Shown: positions 27,236 to 35,200, counted from the first letter of the stretch. The stretch is DNA of 64,000 nucleotides from Cupriavidus pauculus (GCF_003854935.1 NZ_CP033970.1:806001-870000), one strand, 5' to 3'. A program made the numbers and translations. The notes: a model not told the origin generated them from the letters alone.

Positions 27236-27244
27236 TTATCCACA
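27236..27244 (+). other. DnaA box TTATCCACA (perfect)
   Basis: Exact high-affinity DnaA box, directly followed by the iteron at 27245. A one-mismatch box (TGATCCACA) stands at 27272-27280. Confidence 0.75.
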
Positions 27245-27621
27245 CGCAGAAATAGGTACGGGGTTGCCGCCTGATCCACAGGTTGGCCGTTATTTAGTGG
27301 GCACCTACTTTACGTATACGCCCGCGTGTACGCTGGCTGCCCGTCCACCCACACCGATGCGGTACGCAGAAACGGGTACGCCCCTGTGATTTGCTGCCCC
27401 CTGTTTGCCCGCAGAAACAGGTACGGCCGCGTCGCAGTTGTCCCGCAACGCCAACTTCGCAGAATCGGGTACGCCGCAGAAACGGGTTCACTGTCGTCTT
27501 GGCGGCCGCCGAAGCCGTTTCGCGCAGAATTGGGTACGCTTCGGCAGTCCGTGCCCGCAGAATCGGGTACGCCCACCGTTTCAGGTCAGTGTTTTCGGCC
27601 ACCAATGCGTACCAGATTCTG

Positions 27622-27630
27622 CGTGGATAA
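27622..27630 (-). other. DnaA box TTATCCACG (minus strand)
   Basis: It overlaps the single inverted iteron at 27608-27623, so box and iteron keep the same relative order as at 27068 but on the other strand. Confidence 0.6.
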
Positions 27631-27715
27631 CGCGGTTTCCATCGCGGAAGGACGGCCAGGCACACACTTCACCAGCCCACGGCGCAGAAACGGGTACGCT
27701 TTCGTTCAGGCAGCC

Positions 27716-27724
27716 TGTGGAAAA
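27716..27724 (-). other. DnaA box TTTTCCACA (minus strand)
   Basis: Fits the relaxed consensus TTWTNCACA. A weaker TTATCCCCG is present at 27743-27751, just before the iteron at 27750. Confidence 0.5.
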
Positions 27725-27896
27725 GCCCGTGGGATCAATGGGTTATCCCCGCAGAATTCGGTTCGCGCCGTGCGCTGAAACGGGTTCGGTCTGCCGCAGA
27801 ATCGGGTTCGGCACTTCGCAGAAACGAGTACGGAAGCGCGCAGAATCGGGTACGCGGAGCGTCTGAAATCGCTTTCAAATCAACCGCGTGAGGACT

Positions 27897-27946
27897 CCGT
27901 ATACGGTTTACAAGTAGTTAACCCGTATCGGTATCGTTTACTTGTA
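27897..27946. promoter_or_regulatory. Inverted repeats in the repA leader (possible autoregulatory operator)
   Basis: A 10-bp palindrome CCGTATACGG (27897-27906) is followed by TACAAGTA (27909-27916) and its inverse TACTTGTA (27939-27946). Initiators of this kind usually repress their own gene through inverted half-sites near the promoter; the role here is inferred from position. Confidence 0.4.
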
Positions 27947-28150
27947 GCTGATGGACAGTCAACCGTGGACAACCCTTCGGGGTTGCCCACCGTGTGCCTG
28001 CCATCCTGCCAATCGCCGGATACCCGGCCAGGCAACCCAGACAGCCGGCAGACAAGACGGCGAGACCTGCCGCGGCATCGCAGACGACATAGGCACACCA
28101 AGCCCGAACGCCCTGCCGAAACCACGGGAAACTGCGTATACGCTGCCCGT

Positions 28151-28166
28151 CGTACCCGTTTCTGCG
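28151..28166 (-). repeat. Inverted iteron in the repA leader
   Basis: Minus strand CGCAGAAACGGGTACG, 54 bp upstream of repA and opposite in orientation to the main array. It lies between two CGTATACG octamers and may take part in repA autoregulation. Confidence 0.75.
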
Positions 28167-28219
28167 TGACAACGTATACGCGATCGCGTAAAAAGGCGGG
28201 TAATCCGAAGCCCACCAAT

Positions 28220-29314
28220 ATGTCGATCAAACGCTCTATGGCCTCCGTGGCGGACCGCTCAGCCCTGGACGCGGACGGGGAACCGTCCCGCATCATCGTT
28301 CCCGGCAGCGAGAACGTCGTCGTGCCATCCGAGAAGTTCCAGCGCCTCTTCGACGAAGCCCAAGCCATGGAGCGCGAGGACGCCTGGCAAAGCGGCGAGG
28401 TCGGCTTCCTGAGCCGCGCCAGCGTGCAAGTCACGCTGCCGTACCGCGCGCCCAAGGGCGCGCCGCCGGTCTGGACGCGCACCAGCGGCAACATCTCGCT
28501 GATGATCCAGCCCGGGTACTTCACGCAGCAACGCTCGGAACGCGCCTCCAATGGCCGTCAGAAGCTGGTGTCCGAGACCGTGTCGCTGGGCTACCCCTAT
28601 GGCTCCTATCCGCGGCTGATGCTGGCGTGGATCGGCAAGGAGATCATGGCCAAGAAGAAGCGGGGCGAGTTCACCGGCACGGTGGAGGACCGCCGCATCT
28701 CGCTGGGCAATTCGCTGTCCGAGTTCATGTACAACCTCGGCATTCCGATGGCCACGGGCGGCAAGCGCGGCACGATGACGCTGGTGCGCCAGCAGATGAT
28801 CCGGCTGTTCTCGGCCACGATCGCCATCGTCCAGAACAAGTCCACCCCGGTGCCGAACCAGGCGCCCAACCACGAGCCGCTGTCGATCGATCGCGTGGGT
28901 TACCTGCTGGCCGACCAGTTGTCAACCTGGTGGGACCCGATGCAGCCGGGCCAAGGCTCGATGTTCGAGAGCTTCGTGGTGCTGTCGGAGCCGTTCTTCA
29001 ACGAACTGGTGAACCGGCCGGTGCCGGTCGACATGCGCGCGCTGAAGGCGCTCAAACAGTCGCCGTTCGCGCTCGATGTGTATTCCTGGCTGACCTACCG
29101 CTTTTTCACGATCCAGCGCCGCACGGAGATCCCGTGGGAAGCGCTGCAGATGCAGTTCGGCACCGAGACCGAGAGCGAGCGCAAGTTCCGCGCGCTGTTC
29201 CGCAAGGCGCTCAAGGACGTGCTGGTCGTGTATCCGGGCGCCAAGGTCGACGCGGATTCGTCGAAGGCACTGATCCTGCAGCCGTCGCGCACGAGCGTCC
29301 GCAAGCTGGGGTGA
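28220..29314 (+). CDS. repA: Plasmid/chromid replication initiator RepA
   Basis: 364 residues. The sequence fits the plasmid RepA_C family of megaplasmids and chromids in the Burkholderiaceae: VQVTLPYRAPKGAPPVWTR, LGYPYGSYPRLMLAWIGKE, ISLGNSLSEFMYNLGIPMATGG and SPFALDVYSWLTYRFFTIQ. It should bind the upstream iterons and open the origin together with DnaA. The ATG at 28220 (MSIKRSMASVADR) is chosen; no strong ribosome site is present, and an ATG six codons later is possible. A strong terminator follows the gene, so it is transcribed apart from parAB, an arrangement that allows independent control of copy number. Confidence 0.9.
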   Translation: MSIKRSMASVADRSALDADGEPSRIIVPGSENVVVPSEKFQRLFDEAQAMEREDAWQSGEVGFLSRASVQVTLPYRAPKGAPPVWTRTSGNISLMIQPGYFTQQRSERASNGRQKLVSETVSLGYPYGSYPRLMLAWIGKEIMAKKKRGEFTGTVEDRRISLGNSLSEFMYNLGIPMATGGKRGTMTLVRQQMIRLFSATIAIVQNKSTPVPNQAPNHEPLSIDRVGYLLADQLSTWWDPMQPGQGSMFESFVVLSEPFFNELVNRPVPVDMRALKALKQSPFALDVYSWLTYRFFTIQRRTEIPWEALQMQFGTETESERKFRALFRKALKDVLVVYPGAKVDADSSKALILQPSRTSVRKLG

Positions 29315-29342
29315 TGGCTGCCGCCGTTCGGACGGCGCATGC

Positions 29343-29372
29343 AAAAAGGGCAAGCATTGCGCTTGCCCTTTT
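29343..29372. terminator. Bidirectional terminator between repA and the second cold-shock gene
   Basis: Perfect 12-bp stem AAAAGGGCAAGC/GCTTGCCCTTTT with a five-base loop; A and T flanks on both sides serve both convergent genes. Confidence 0.85.
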
Positions 29373-29420
29373 CACTTACCGGCCCATCAGACTGACGACC
29401 GGATGCTGCAGCGGTTCGCC

Positions 29421-29624
29421 TCAGGCGGGCTTGATCGCGGACGCCTGCAGGCCCTTCGGGCCTTGCTTGACTTCAAACGTCACGCGCTGGCCGTCCTTCA
29501 GGGTCTTGAAACCCGTACCCTGAATCTCCGAGAAGTGGGCGAACAGGTCTGCACCACCATCGTCCGGAGTAATGAAGCCAAAACCCTTGGTCTCGTTGAA
29601 CCACTTGACCGTACCGGTTGCCAT
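29421..29624 (-). CDS. Cold-shock protein, CspA family (second copy)
   Basis: 67 residues, one cold-shock domain ([18 protein letters not shown]). AAGGAA lies seven bases before the ATG at 29624. It converges on repA. It is the inverted counterpart of the csp gene at 26467, so the origin and repA are enclosed by two related genes about 3 kb apart. A good promoter is visible upstream with a leader of about 115 nt. Confidence 0.95.
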   Translation of the reverse strand: MATGTVKWFNETKGFGFITPDDGGADLFAHFSEIQGTGFKTLKDGQRVTFEVKQGPKGLQASAIKPA

Positions 29625-29745
29625 AAGAAATTCCTTTCGAAGCAAGTTCGTTTAAACGCAAACAACCGTTCAAGCACGCTGGGGTCTCGTAGATACCGAA
29701 CGGAGGTCAACGAGGTTGAAACGACTTGACTCGACTGTAGCGGGC

Positions 29746-29774
29746 ATCATAACCACATTGTGTTGCGGTGTCAT
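29746..29774 (-). promoter_or_regulatory. Sigma-70 promoter of the second cold-shock gene
   Basis: Minus strand -35 ATGACA (29769-29774), 17-bp spacer, -10 TATGAT (29746-29751). Confidence 0.5.
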
Positions 29775-29918
29775 GTGCGGCGTAATGCGCACTGTCTTTA
29801 CTTTAGGCGGATTCTCTACCGCTTTTCAAGAAGAAGAATCCCGCAAGGTTGATGTAGTCCGATTTTCCGGGAATGCCGTCCGACGGCCCGCTGCGGCGGC
29901 GTCTCTTTCATCCATCCA

Positions 29919-29932
29919 AAAATTTAAATTTT
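29919..29932. other. AT-rich palindrome AAAATTTAAATTTT upstream of parA
   Basis: A 14-bp A/T-only perfect palindrome in a GC-rich replicon, 90 bp before parA. It could be a parA promoter element, a bending site or a DNA-unwinding element. A weak promoter (TTGTAG, 17 bp, TAAAGT at 29943-29971) follows it. Confidence 0.35.
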
Positions 29933-30000
29933 CGACAACGGGTTGTAGCCCATGGTTGGATTGGCTAAAGTCTCGCCTTGATTGAACACCATCCCGCGCG

Positions 30001-30018
30001 ACTTTCAGCGCTGAAAGT
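30001..30018. other. parS: parS candidate 1 (18-bp perfect palindrome)
   Basis: ACTTTCAGCGCTGAAAGT, a perfect palindrome ending 10 bp before the parA start. The identical 18 bp recur inside parB. Centromere sites bound by ParB are typically 16-18-bp palindromes close to parAB. Its position also allows ParB, or a ParA-ParB complex, to repress the operon. Confidence 0.75.
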
Positions 30019-30028
30019 GAGGCCCCAA

Positions 30029-30685
30029 GTGGCAGCAAAGATCATCACCGTTTTCAACCAGAAAGGCGGTTGCGGCAAGACCACGGTCAGCATGCATCTG
30101 GCTGGCACCTTGGGCCTGCGCGGCGCGCGCTCGATGCTCGTCGACATGGACGAACAGGGCACCGCCACACGCTGGGCCGCGCAGGCCAGCGACGAGCGGC
30201 CTTTTCCGGCGTCCGTGATCGGGCTGGCCCCGTCGGGCGGCGCCATGCACCGCGAAGTCCGCAAGTTCGTCCACGACTACGACTACATCCTGGTCGATTG
30301 CCCGCCCGCCGTGCACTCGGCGGCGCCGTCGAGCGCGCTGCTGATTTCAGACCTCGCGATCATTCCCGTGGTCCCGTCGCCGCCCGATCTGTGGGCTGCC
30401 GTGGCCGCCAAGACGCTGGCCCAGCACGCCCAGGTCCAGAACGAGACGCTGCAGATCCGGGTGATGGCCAATATGGTCCAGCGCCGCGTGTCGATCGCCC
30501 GGCAGGCCATCGAGATCCTGGGTGACGACGGCGATGTGCCACTGCTGAACTCGATGATCGGGTCCCGTTCAGCGTTCCGCGAATGCCAGGCCATCGGCTG
30601 CACGGTCCACGGCGTGCCCGGCGCGCGCGAGGCTATCCAGGAAGTCGACATGATGGTGGACGAAATCCTGTCCTTGATCGAGTAA
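30029..30685 (+). CDS. parA: ParA partition ATPase
   Basis: 218 residues, short form without an N-terminal DNA-binding domain. Deviant Walker A FNQKGGCGKTTVSMHLAG, A' segment SMLVDMDEQGTATRWAA and Walker B YILVDCPPAVHS. It powers segregation of ParB-parS complexes over the nucleoid. The GTG at 30029 has GAGG six bases upstream and gives the expected start (AAKIITVFNQKGG); the upstream in-frame ATG at 29978 would translate through the parS palindrome and is less likely. parB follows after 5 bp, so the two form an operon. Confidence 0.93.
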   Translation: MAAKIITVFNQKGGCGKTTVSMHLAGTLGLRGARSMLVDMDEQGTATRWAAQASDERPFPASVIGLAPSGGAMHREVRKFVHDYDYILVDCPPAVHSAAPSSALLISDLAIIPVVPSPPDLWAAVAAKTLAQHAQVQNETLQIRVMANMVQRRVSIARQAIEILGDDGDVPLLNSMIGSRSAFRECQAIGCTVHGVPGAREAIQEVDMMVDEILSLIE

Positions 30686-30690
30686 CAAGA

Positions 30691-31707
30691 ATGCCAACGA
30701 AATTGAAAAGCCTGAAAGCCGGCATGCTCGCCGGCATGGCTGCGGAAAAGACCCGCAACGATGCGATCGACCGGTTCGCACGTGCGGAAGCCGCGCTCTC
30801 CGAGCATCCCAACGGGCTGCTGCAGTCGCAGCGTGCTGGCACCGCGGGCGCAACTTTCAGCGCTGAAAGTGCGGCGGCCGGTGTCGAGGGGCGCCAGCTC
30901 ATCCGCGTGCCGATCGCCCAGTTGCACGACAACCCGTTCAATGCGCGCCGGATCTACGACCCAGCCGTGGTGCAGGAGCGCGCCGCATCGATCGCCACGC
31001 ACGGCCAGAAGACTCCCGGTCTTGCCGCGCCGGACCCGACCCGGCCGGGCCACTACATCCTGATCGACGGCCACTACCGCAAGCGCGCGCTGGCATCGGC
31101 CGGCAAGCTGGAAATGGAATGCTTTATCGAGGACGACCTGAGCGACCTCGATTTCTACCGGTTGTCCTTCCTGCTCAACGAACAGCGGTCGGACCAGTCG
31201 GCGCTGGACAATGCCATCGCGTGGCGGCAGTTGCTGGACGAGGGCAAGGTTCTGAAGGAAGAGGAAATCTGCGAGCTGACCGGCATGTCGGCTGGCACGG
31301 TGAACAAGACGCTGGCGCTGCTGAAGCTGCCCGAATCGGTGATTGGCGTGATGCGCGAGCGGCCGAGCGCCATCGGCATCGCGGCGGGGTACGAGTTGAC
31401 GCTGTACTACAAGATCGCCGGCGAGGACCGGACCCGCGAACTGGCGGCCCGCATCATGAACGACGGGCTGTCGAGCCGCGAGGTCGAATCGATCCGCAAG
31501 CAGGCGCAGGAAGGCAAGGCGCGCAAGGTCAAGGAAATTAGCCGCCAGTACAAGATCCGGACCGAGAACGGCCAATTGCTGGGCACCATCAAGGAGTGGG
31601 ATTCCGGCCGCATCATGCTGGACGTCCAACTGACCGACCGCAACGCGCGCGAGGATTTGCTGGAAGTCCTGAAGGCCCGCTTCGGCCTCGACAAGACCTT
31701 GCTCTGA
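30691..31707 (+). CDS. parB: ParB centromere-binding partition protein
   Basis: 338 residues. ParB/Spo0J-type N-domain with IAQLHDNPFNARRIYDPAVV and IATHGQKTPGLAAPD. The CTP-binding box usually written GERRxRA reads DGHYRKRALASAG, a variant of the plasmid type. The helix-turn-helix is EEEICELTGMSAGTVNKTLALLKLP, and the C-terminus is dimerisation-like. Inside the coding sequence lies the second 18-bp palindrome (30853-30870), encoding TFSAES in a linker before the N-domain. The gene converges with the recombinase-like gene with only 3 bp between stop codons. Confidence 0.93.
   Translation: MPTKLKSLKAGMLAGMAAEKTRNDAIDRFARAEAALSEHPNGLLQSQRAGTAGATFSAESAAAGVEGRQLIRVPIAQLHDNPFNARRIYDPAVVQERAASIATHGQKTPGLAAPDPTRPGHYILIDGHYRKRALASAGKLEMECFIEDDLSDLDFYRLSFLLNEQRSDQSALDNAIAWRQLLDEGKVLKEEEICELTGMSAGTVNKTLALLKLPESVIGVMRERPSAIGIAAGYELTLYYKIAGEDRTRELAARIMNDGLSSREVESIRKQAQEGKARKVKEISRQYKIRTENGQLLGTIKEWDSGRIMLDVQLTDRNAREDLLEVLKARFGLDKTLL
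30853..30870. other. parS: parS candidate 2, inside parB
   Basis: ACTTTCAGCGCTGAAAGT, identical over all 18 bp to the copy before parA and 852 bp from it. It is in an unconserved linker of ParB, which fits selection for the DNA site rather than for the protein sequence. Confidence 0.72.
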
Positions 31708-31710
31708 CGC

Positions 31711-33306
31711 TCAGGCGAGCCGAAGCTGGCGCGGCGTGAAGGCGGCAGGCACGTCCGCGTGCGCCGCCGCAAAACGCCGCCACGTGGCCCGCAGCAGCCG
31801 GTCCAGGCCGCTCGCCGAATAACCTGCCGATGGCTGCGCCCGCTTGGCACGGCCGCGCGCCGTGTCGGGATAATCGACCGGCGCAAGCAGCGCCGCCTCG
31901 GGCGCGCCGCCGTCCGTACCCATCCCTTGCCAGTACATGCCCCGATCCTGCCAGTGAGCCAAGAGGGCGAGCCGGACATCGACGCCCAGTTCGATCTGCT
32001 CGCCACGGCCCGCCCGTTTTCCGGGGATGGAAAGCCGCCATGGCTCGGCATCGCTGACCACGTCCGCGTACCGCAACAACGGCAATTCGACGACCCGAAG
32101 CCCATGCCGGGCGATCAGCAACGCCGCCGCCAGCGCGGCGCGATCCTGCGGAGTTGTGGCATCCGTCGCTAGCCAATCAAAAAATCTGTGCACGAAAAGA
32201 CCGGTCGGCGCGGGTGATACATGCGACGCGATCGGCGGATCGGATTCATCCGATGCGGAGCCCGCCGCAGCGGGTGCGGACGGGCGCCGACGTGCCCGAG
32301 GCGCGGGCCCGGACGGCCGCACGACTCCCAGCACCAGCCGGACCACCCGCAGCGCAGCTTCCCGCGAACGCTCGCCAAGCGGGCCTTCGAACGGACGCCA
32401 ATGCACCTTGTCGCGGGCGCTTGCGGGGCCGCACCAGAAGTCGGCCGGCTGCGGATCGGCCAGGAATTCGCGATAAGCCCGCAGATCGTCGTCAGCCAGA
32501 TCTCGCAGCGACTGGCCCCGGCGCGCCGCCCAGAGCAGCAGCCGCTCGGCTTCACGGCGGTAGCTTTTCCAGGTGTTTGGCGACGCCTCCTTGGACCGCA
32601 GCCATTGCCGCACCGTACTCAGATCTTCGGCCAGCTTCCGCCGGATCAAATCCTCTCCCGGCGCCGCCCGGAGCCATTCCAGCGGGGCCGGCGCGGCCAT
32701 TGCCGTACCCAATGCTGCGTAGGTCTGGAAGGCCCGATGCGGCACATCCGACGGGGCCTGGACGAACTCCCGCAGTCGTGTGTCAAGTACGGGCCGCTGC
32801 GCCGCCAGCCACCGGACAATCGTCTCGCATGAATGCCGGCCGATACGTGGCACGTGCCGCCACCAACTGCTGCCGTGGCGATTGGCCAAGTCGACCAGAT
32901 CCGCGATCGTGTGCACGTTAGCCGACGTCAGCCGGCGCGCCAGGCTGGGCCCGAACCATAGCGTCACACGATGGGAAGCCTGCGGCCGGCCCTGTCCCAG
33001 CTGCTCGATCGACGACAGCGCCTCGACGCGCCGGGTCATCCCGCTATCCGAACGGCCGCGCAGGGCTTCGAACATCTCGGCGATGTCCGGCCGGTCGTGC
33101 TGCAAGGCGAACTGCACCAGCCGGTCGCGCAGCGCCAGGATGCGCTGCACCGCCTGGTGTTCGGTCAGTTCGTCGTCATCGTCCGGGTCCAGCAGGTACC
33201 GGTTGGCGATATCGACCGGCCGCATGCCCTGCGCATAGGCGCGCACCACGGCAAATTCGGTGCGGGTGAGCTTGGTTGCGGCGATGGTGTCGCGGTCTTC
33301 TGCCAC
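31711..33306 (-). CDS. Tyrosine recombinase-like protein with DUF3701 N-terminus, C-terminally truncated
   Basis: 531 residues from a GTG with AAGGA just upstream. The N-terminus (LTRTEFAVVRAYAQGMRPVDIANRYLL) resembles the integrase-associated DUF3701 domain. A core-binding SAM-like domain (TVRQWLRSKEASPNTWKSYRREAERLL, in pieces) and the start of the catalytic domain with the first Arg (ARHGLRVVELPLLRYAD) follow. The protein ends FTPRQLRLA, where family members continue with HxLRH and, later, the nucleophile Tyr. So the second Arg/His and the Tyr are not seen. Either it is a decayed integrase or it keeps a DNA-binding role at the origin. A degenerate 16-mer (CGCAGCATTGGGTACG, 32705-32720) lies in it. 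Confidence 0.75.
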   Translation of the reverse strand: MAEDRDTIAATKLTRTEFAVVRAYAQGMRPVDIANRYLLDPDDDDELTEHQAVQRILALRDRLVQFALQHDRPDIAEMFEALRGRSDSGMTRRVEALSSIEQLGQGRPQASHRVTLWFGPSLARRLTSANVHTIADLVDLANRHGSSWWRHVPRIGRHSCETIVRWLAAQRPVLDTRLREFVQAPSDVPHRAFQTYAALGTAMAAPAPLEWLRAAPGEDLIRRKLAEDLSTVRQWLRSKEASPNTWKSYRREAERLLLWAARRGQSLRDLADDDLRAYREFLADPQPADFWCGPASARDKVHWRPFEGPLGERSREAALRVVRLVLGVVRPSGPAPRARRRPSAPAAAGSASDESDPPIASHVSPAPTGLFVHRFFDWLATDATTPQDRAALAAALLIARHGLRVVELPLLRYADVVSDAEPWRLSIPGKRAGRGEQIELGVDVRLALLAHWQDRGMYWQGMGTDGGAPEAALLAPVDYPDTARGRAKRAQPSAGYSASGLDRLLRATWRRFAAAHADVPAAFTPRQLRLA

Positions 33307-34245
33307 GGAGTCCTTCAGTAAATATGCTGGGAAAGCTACATCACAAAGCGTGCGGATACGAGGGCAGAGCGCCAATCACGTTCCGTCGAGCCACGGCGAG
33401 AAAGTCACCTAAGTGACTGATTTGCAACCGAAACTTCGGGGCGCCACGCTGAACCGGCCCATTCTGCACATGGAAATGCTATGCAAATTATTTTACGAGA
33501 GGTGTGTCATGTCTGGGAAGCGATAGATTCAGCCATGGCCTGGGCCGCACTGGTCGTACCCAAGGGCGATTCGACCTGGACCGCAGGAGGTGAGGCGCGC
33601 TCTGCAACCCCGGCAGCGTTGTCTCTGGATGCGCCATCCGCACAACTCCGCCCAACCCATCAATCCAGCAAACGAATGTTGGGGCGTCTCGTCACAACGG
33701 CTCCATTCTTCCCGCCGACAAGCGCAGCTAGCATGTGGCCCGGCACACAGCCGAACTCCCCTCAGATAACGCCCCACACGCAGAGAAGTCCGTCCCACAT
33801 CACCCATGCCACCACCCCTGCCGGGAACTCCGTGAGACCACCCAGCAACACCCGCCACGCGTCAAAAAACTCCCCGACACAACCGCTTTCTGCGGCATTG
33901 ATTTAAAAGGAAATTCATACGCAGCAGTGAGTACGCTCCGTGCGTCGAAGCATGGAAAACGACGGCACCAGCCAACCGCTCTCGCACCGCCGAAAAACGC
34001 GAAAAGCGTATACGTATACGGGGTATGCGCATCGACCACACGTCGCGGAGCCGTCGTATACGCCATGCGATCCACCCCAAAACCAAGGCCGCCTACATCA
34101 TTCGTCGAACAAGTTTTGGCTCCCTATTTCAGGGGGCCATTACTAATCCACCGAATAGCGCCGCGCCAAACGAAAAGGGCGTGAAAGCGCCACGAATATG
34201 TGGCCCCTTCACGCCCCGAGAGTCAGGCAGTGCGGTCAGCGCGAT
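33307..34245. other. 940-bp region without a recognised gene, with three CGTATACG octamers
   Basis: Less GC-rich than the surroundings. Open frames here are short, have no family sequence and overlap each other on both strands. CGTATACG occurs at 34007, 34013 and 34055, the same octamer as in the origin, and a poor iteron-like sequence is at 33920-33935. It may mark the right-hand edge of the replication module. A nested hairpin at its end serves the next gene. Confidence 0.5.
34177..34216 (-). terminator. Nested hairpin terminator of the isochorismatase-type gene
   Basis: Outer arms GGGCGTGAA/TTCACGCCC and inner arms GCCAC/GTGGC, with a run of T after it on the minus strand (AAAA at 34173-34176). 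Confidence 0.6.
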
Positions 34246-34953
34246 TTAGTACTCCGTCACCGGCGCATGCACCGGCGCGATCGATGCGTGCTGGGTCTGC
34301 GTGCGCTGGGCGGCCTTGTGGACCATCGTGTAGGCGTAGTCGATGCCCATGCCGTAGGCGCCCGAGTGTTCCTTGGCCAGGCCGGTCACCGCGTCGTACG
34401 TTTCCTTGTTTTTCCAGTCGCGCTGCCATTCCAGCAGGACCTGCTGCCAGGTGACCGGCACCACGCCGGCCTGGATCATGCGCTGCATGGCGTAGTCGTG
34501 CGCTTCCTTGGTGGTGCCGCCCGAGGCGTCGGCCACCATGTAGATCTCGTAGTCGCCTTCCAGCATCGCCGACAGCGCGAAGGTGGTGTTGCAGACTTCG
34601 GTCCAGAGCCCGGCCACCACGATCTTCTTGCGGCCGTTGGCGGCCAGCGCGTCGCGCACCTTCTGGTCGTCCCAGGAGTTCATCGACGTGCGTTCCAGCG
34701 TTTCCTTGCCCGGGAAGACGTCGAGCAGTTCGGGGTAGGTATAGCCCGAGAACGAATCGCTCTCGACGGTGGTGATGGTGGTCGGCACGTCGAAGATCTT
34801 GGCCGCCTTGGCCAGGCCGACGACGTTGTTCTTCATCGTCTGGCGGTCCATCGACTGGACGCCGAAGGCCATCTGGGGCTGGTGGTCGATGATGATCAGT
34901 TGGCTGTTGCGCGGGGTCAGGACTTGCAGCTTGGCGTTGTTGGCGTTCGACAT
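34246..34953 (-). CDS. Isochorismatase-family cysteine hydrolase (YcaC-like)
   Basis: 235 residues. The catalytic Asp is in LIIIDHQPQM (Asp23), and the nucleophile Cys in VVAGLWTEVCNTTFAL (Cys121) follows a strand typical of the family. The sequence is closest in style to YcaC-type hydrolases of unknown natural substrate: LLDVFPGKETLERTSMNSW, ADASGGTTKEAHDYAMQRM, VPVTWQQVLLEWQRDW. It is monocistronic. Cytoplasmic; the substrate, perhaps an amide or N-acyl compound, is unknown. The start ATG at 34953 follows a purine-rich stretch. Confidence 0.87.
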   Translation of the reverse strand: MSNANNAKLQVLTPRNSQLIIIDHQPQMAFGVQSMDRQTMKNNVVGLAKAAKIFDVPTTITTVESDSFSGYTYPELLDVFPGKETLERTSMNSWDDQKVRDALAANGRKKIVVAGLWTEVCNTTFALSAMLEGDYEIYMVADASGGTTKEAHDYAMQRMIQAGVVPVTWQQVLLEWQRDWKNKETYDAVTGLAKEHSGAYGMGIDYAYTMVHKAAQRTQTQHASIAPVHAPVTEY

Positions 34954-35151
34954 GATGGGCTCCGGTATAAAAGGTGATTCAATGAATTTGAGTGGTTATT
35001 GGGCGGTGCTGGCTTCGCTTCGTCGCGCTTGGTTTCGCTTCGCTGCGTTGTCGCGCCGTCCATGTGCTGAACTATAGCGACCGCCGGCCCGGCGCAAACA
35101 GGCTATCGCTGTCATAGTTATTCAAAATAATTGAATCGAGGAAAAAGATAG

Positions 35152-35175
35152 AAAAAAGGCCGCCCGCAGGCGGCC
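35152..35175 (-). terminator. Rho-independent terminator of the chemoreceptor gene
   Basis: Stem GGCCGCC/GGCGGCC with a four-base loop and six T on the minus strand, 26 bp beyond the stop codon. Confidence 0.85.
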
Positions 35176-35200
35176 TCTCTGTCAGGGCTGACCAGCCCTC

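Larger units (their letters stand above)
26850..27854 (+). repeat. Origin iteron array: about 20 copies of a 16-mer
   Basis: Consensus CGCAGAA(A/T)(C/T)GGGTACG. Units start at 26850, 26890, 26924, 26981, 27075, 27135, 27170, 27245, 27365, 27410, 27458, 27475, 27523, 27556, 27683, 27750, 27795, 27817 and 27839 on the plus strand and at 27608 on the minus strand. Units at 27475, 27750 and 27795 end GGTTC(G/A) instead of GGTACG, and degenerate copies are seen near 26954 and 27773. The spacing is irregular (17 to 120 bp). DnaA boxes are interspersed, and repA follows directly. These are the expected RepA-binding iterons of the replication origin; binding itself is inferred. Confidence 0.88.
26843..28219. 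other. Replication origin (oriV) of the secondary replicon
   Basis: The region between csp and repA combines about 20 iterons, four or more DnaA boxes, several CGTATACG octamers (27107, 27313, 27898, 28135, 28173) and an inverted repeat before repA. There is no plausible gene in it; frames that stay open do so because of the repeats. All elements of an iteron-regulated, DnaA-assisted origin are present. The unwinding site is not certain: no strongly AT-rich block is seen here, the nearest being at 29.92 kb beyond repA. Confidence 0.82.

Noticed and set aside
26850-27854. The repeat array as a CRISPR array
   Set aside because: The repeats are only 16 bp, the spacing varies from about 17 to 120 bp, one unit is inverted, and no cas genes are near. 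Iterons with DnaA boxes beside repA explain it.
26751-27866. Open frames through the iteron array on both strands
   Set aside because: The translations are repeats of the 16-mer (RRNGYA, QKWVR, AETGT type) and reflect the DNA repeat, not protein selection.
31711-33306. A complete mobile element carried by the recombinase-like gene
   Set aside because: No attachment repeats or cargo genes were found, and the gene lacks its catalytic end; it is better seen as part of the replication module.
33735-34184. Possible 149-residue gene beyond the recombinase-like gene
   Set aside because: No ribosome site, no family sequence and a Pro/His/Arg/Thr-rich composition; it overlaps other weak frames in a lower-GC region.
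34246-34953. Calling the hydrolase a true isochorismatase of siderophore synthesis
   Set aside because: No siderophore genes are near, and the sequence looks like the YcaC-type branch; only the family can be stated.
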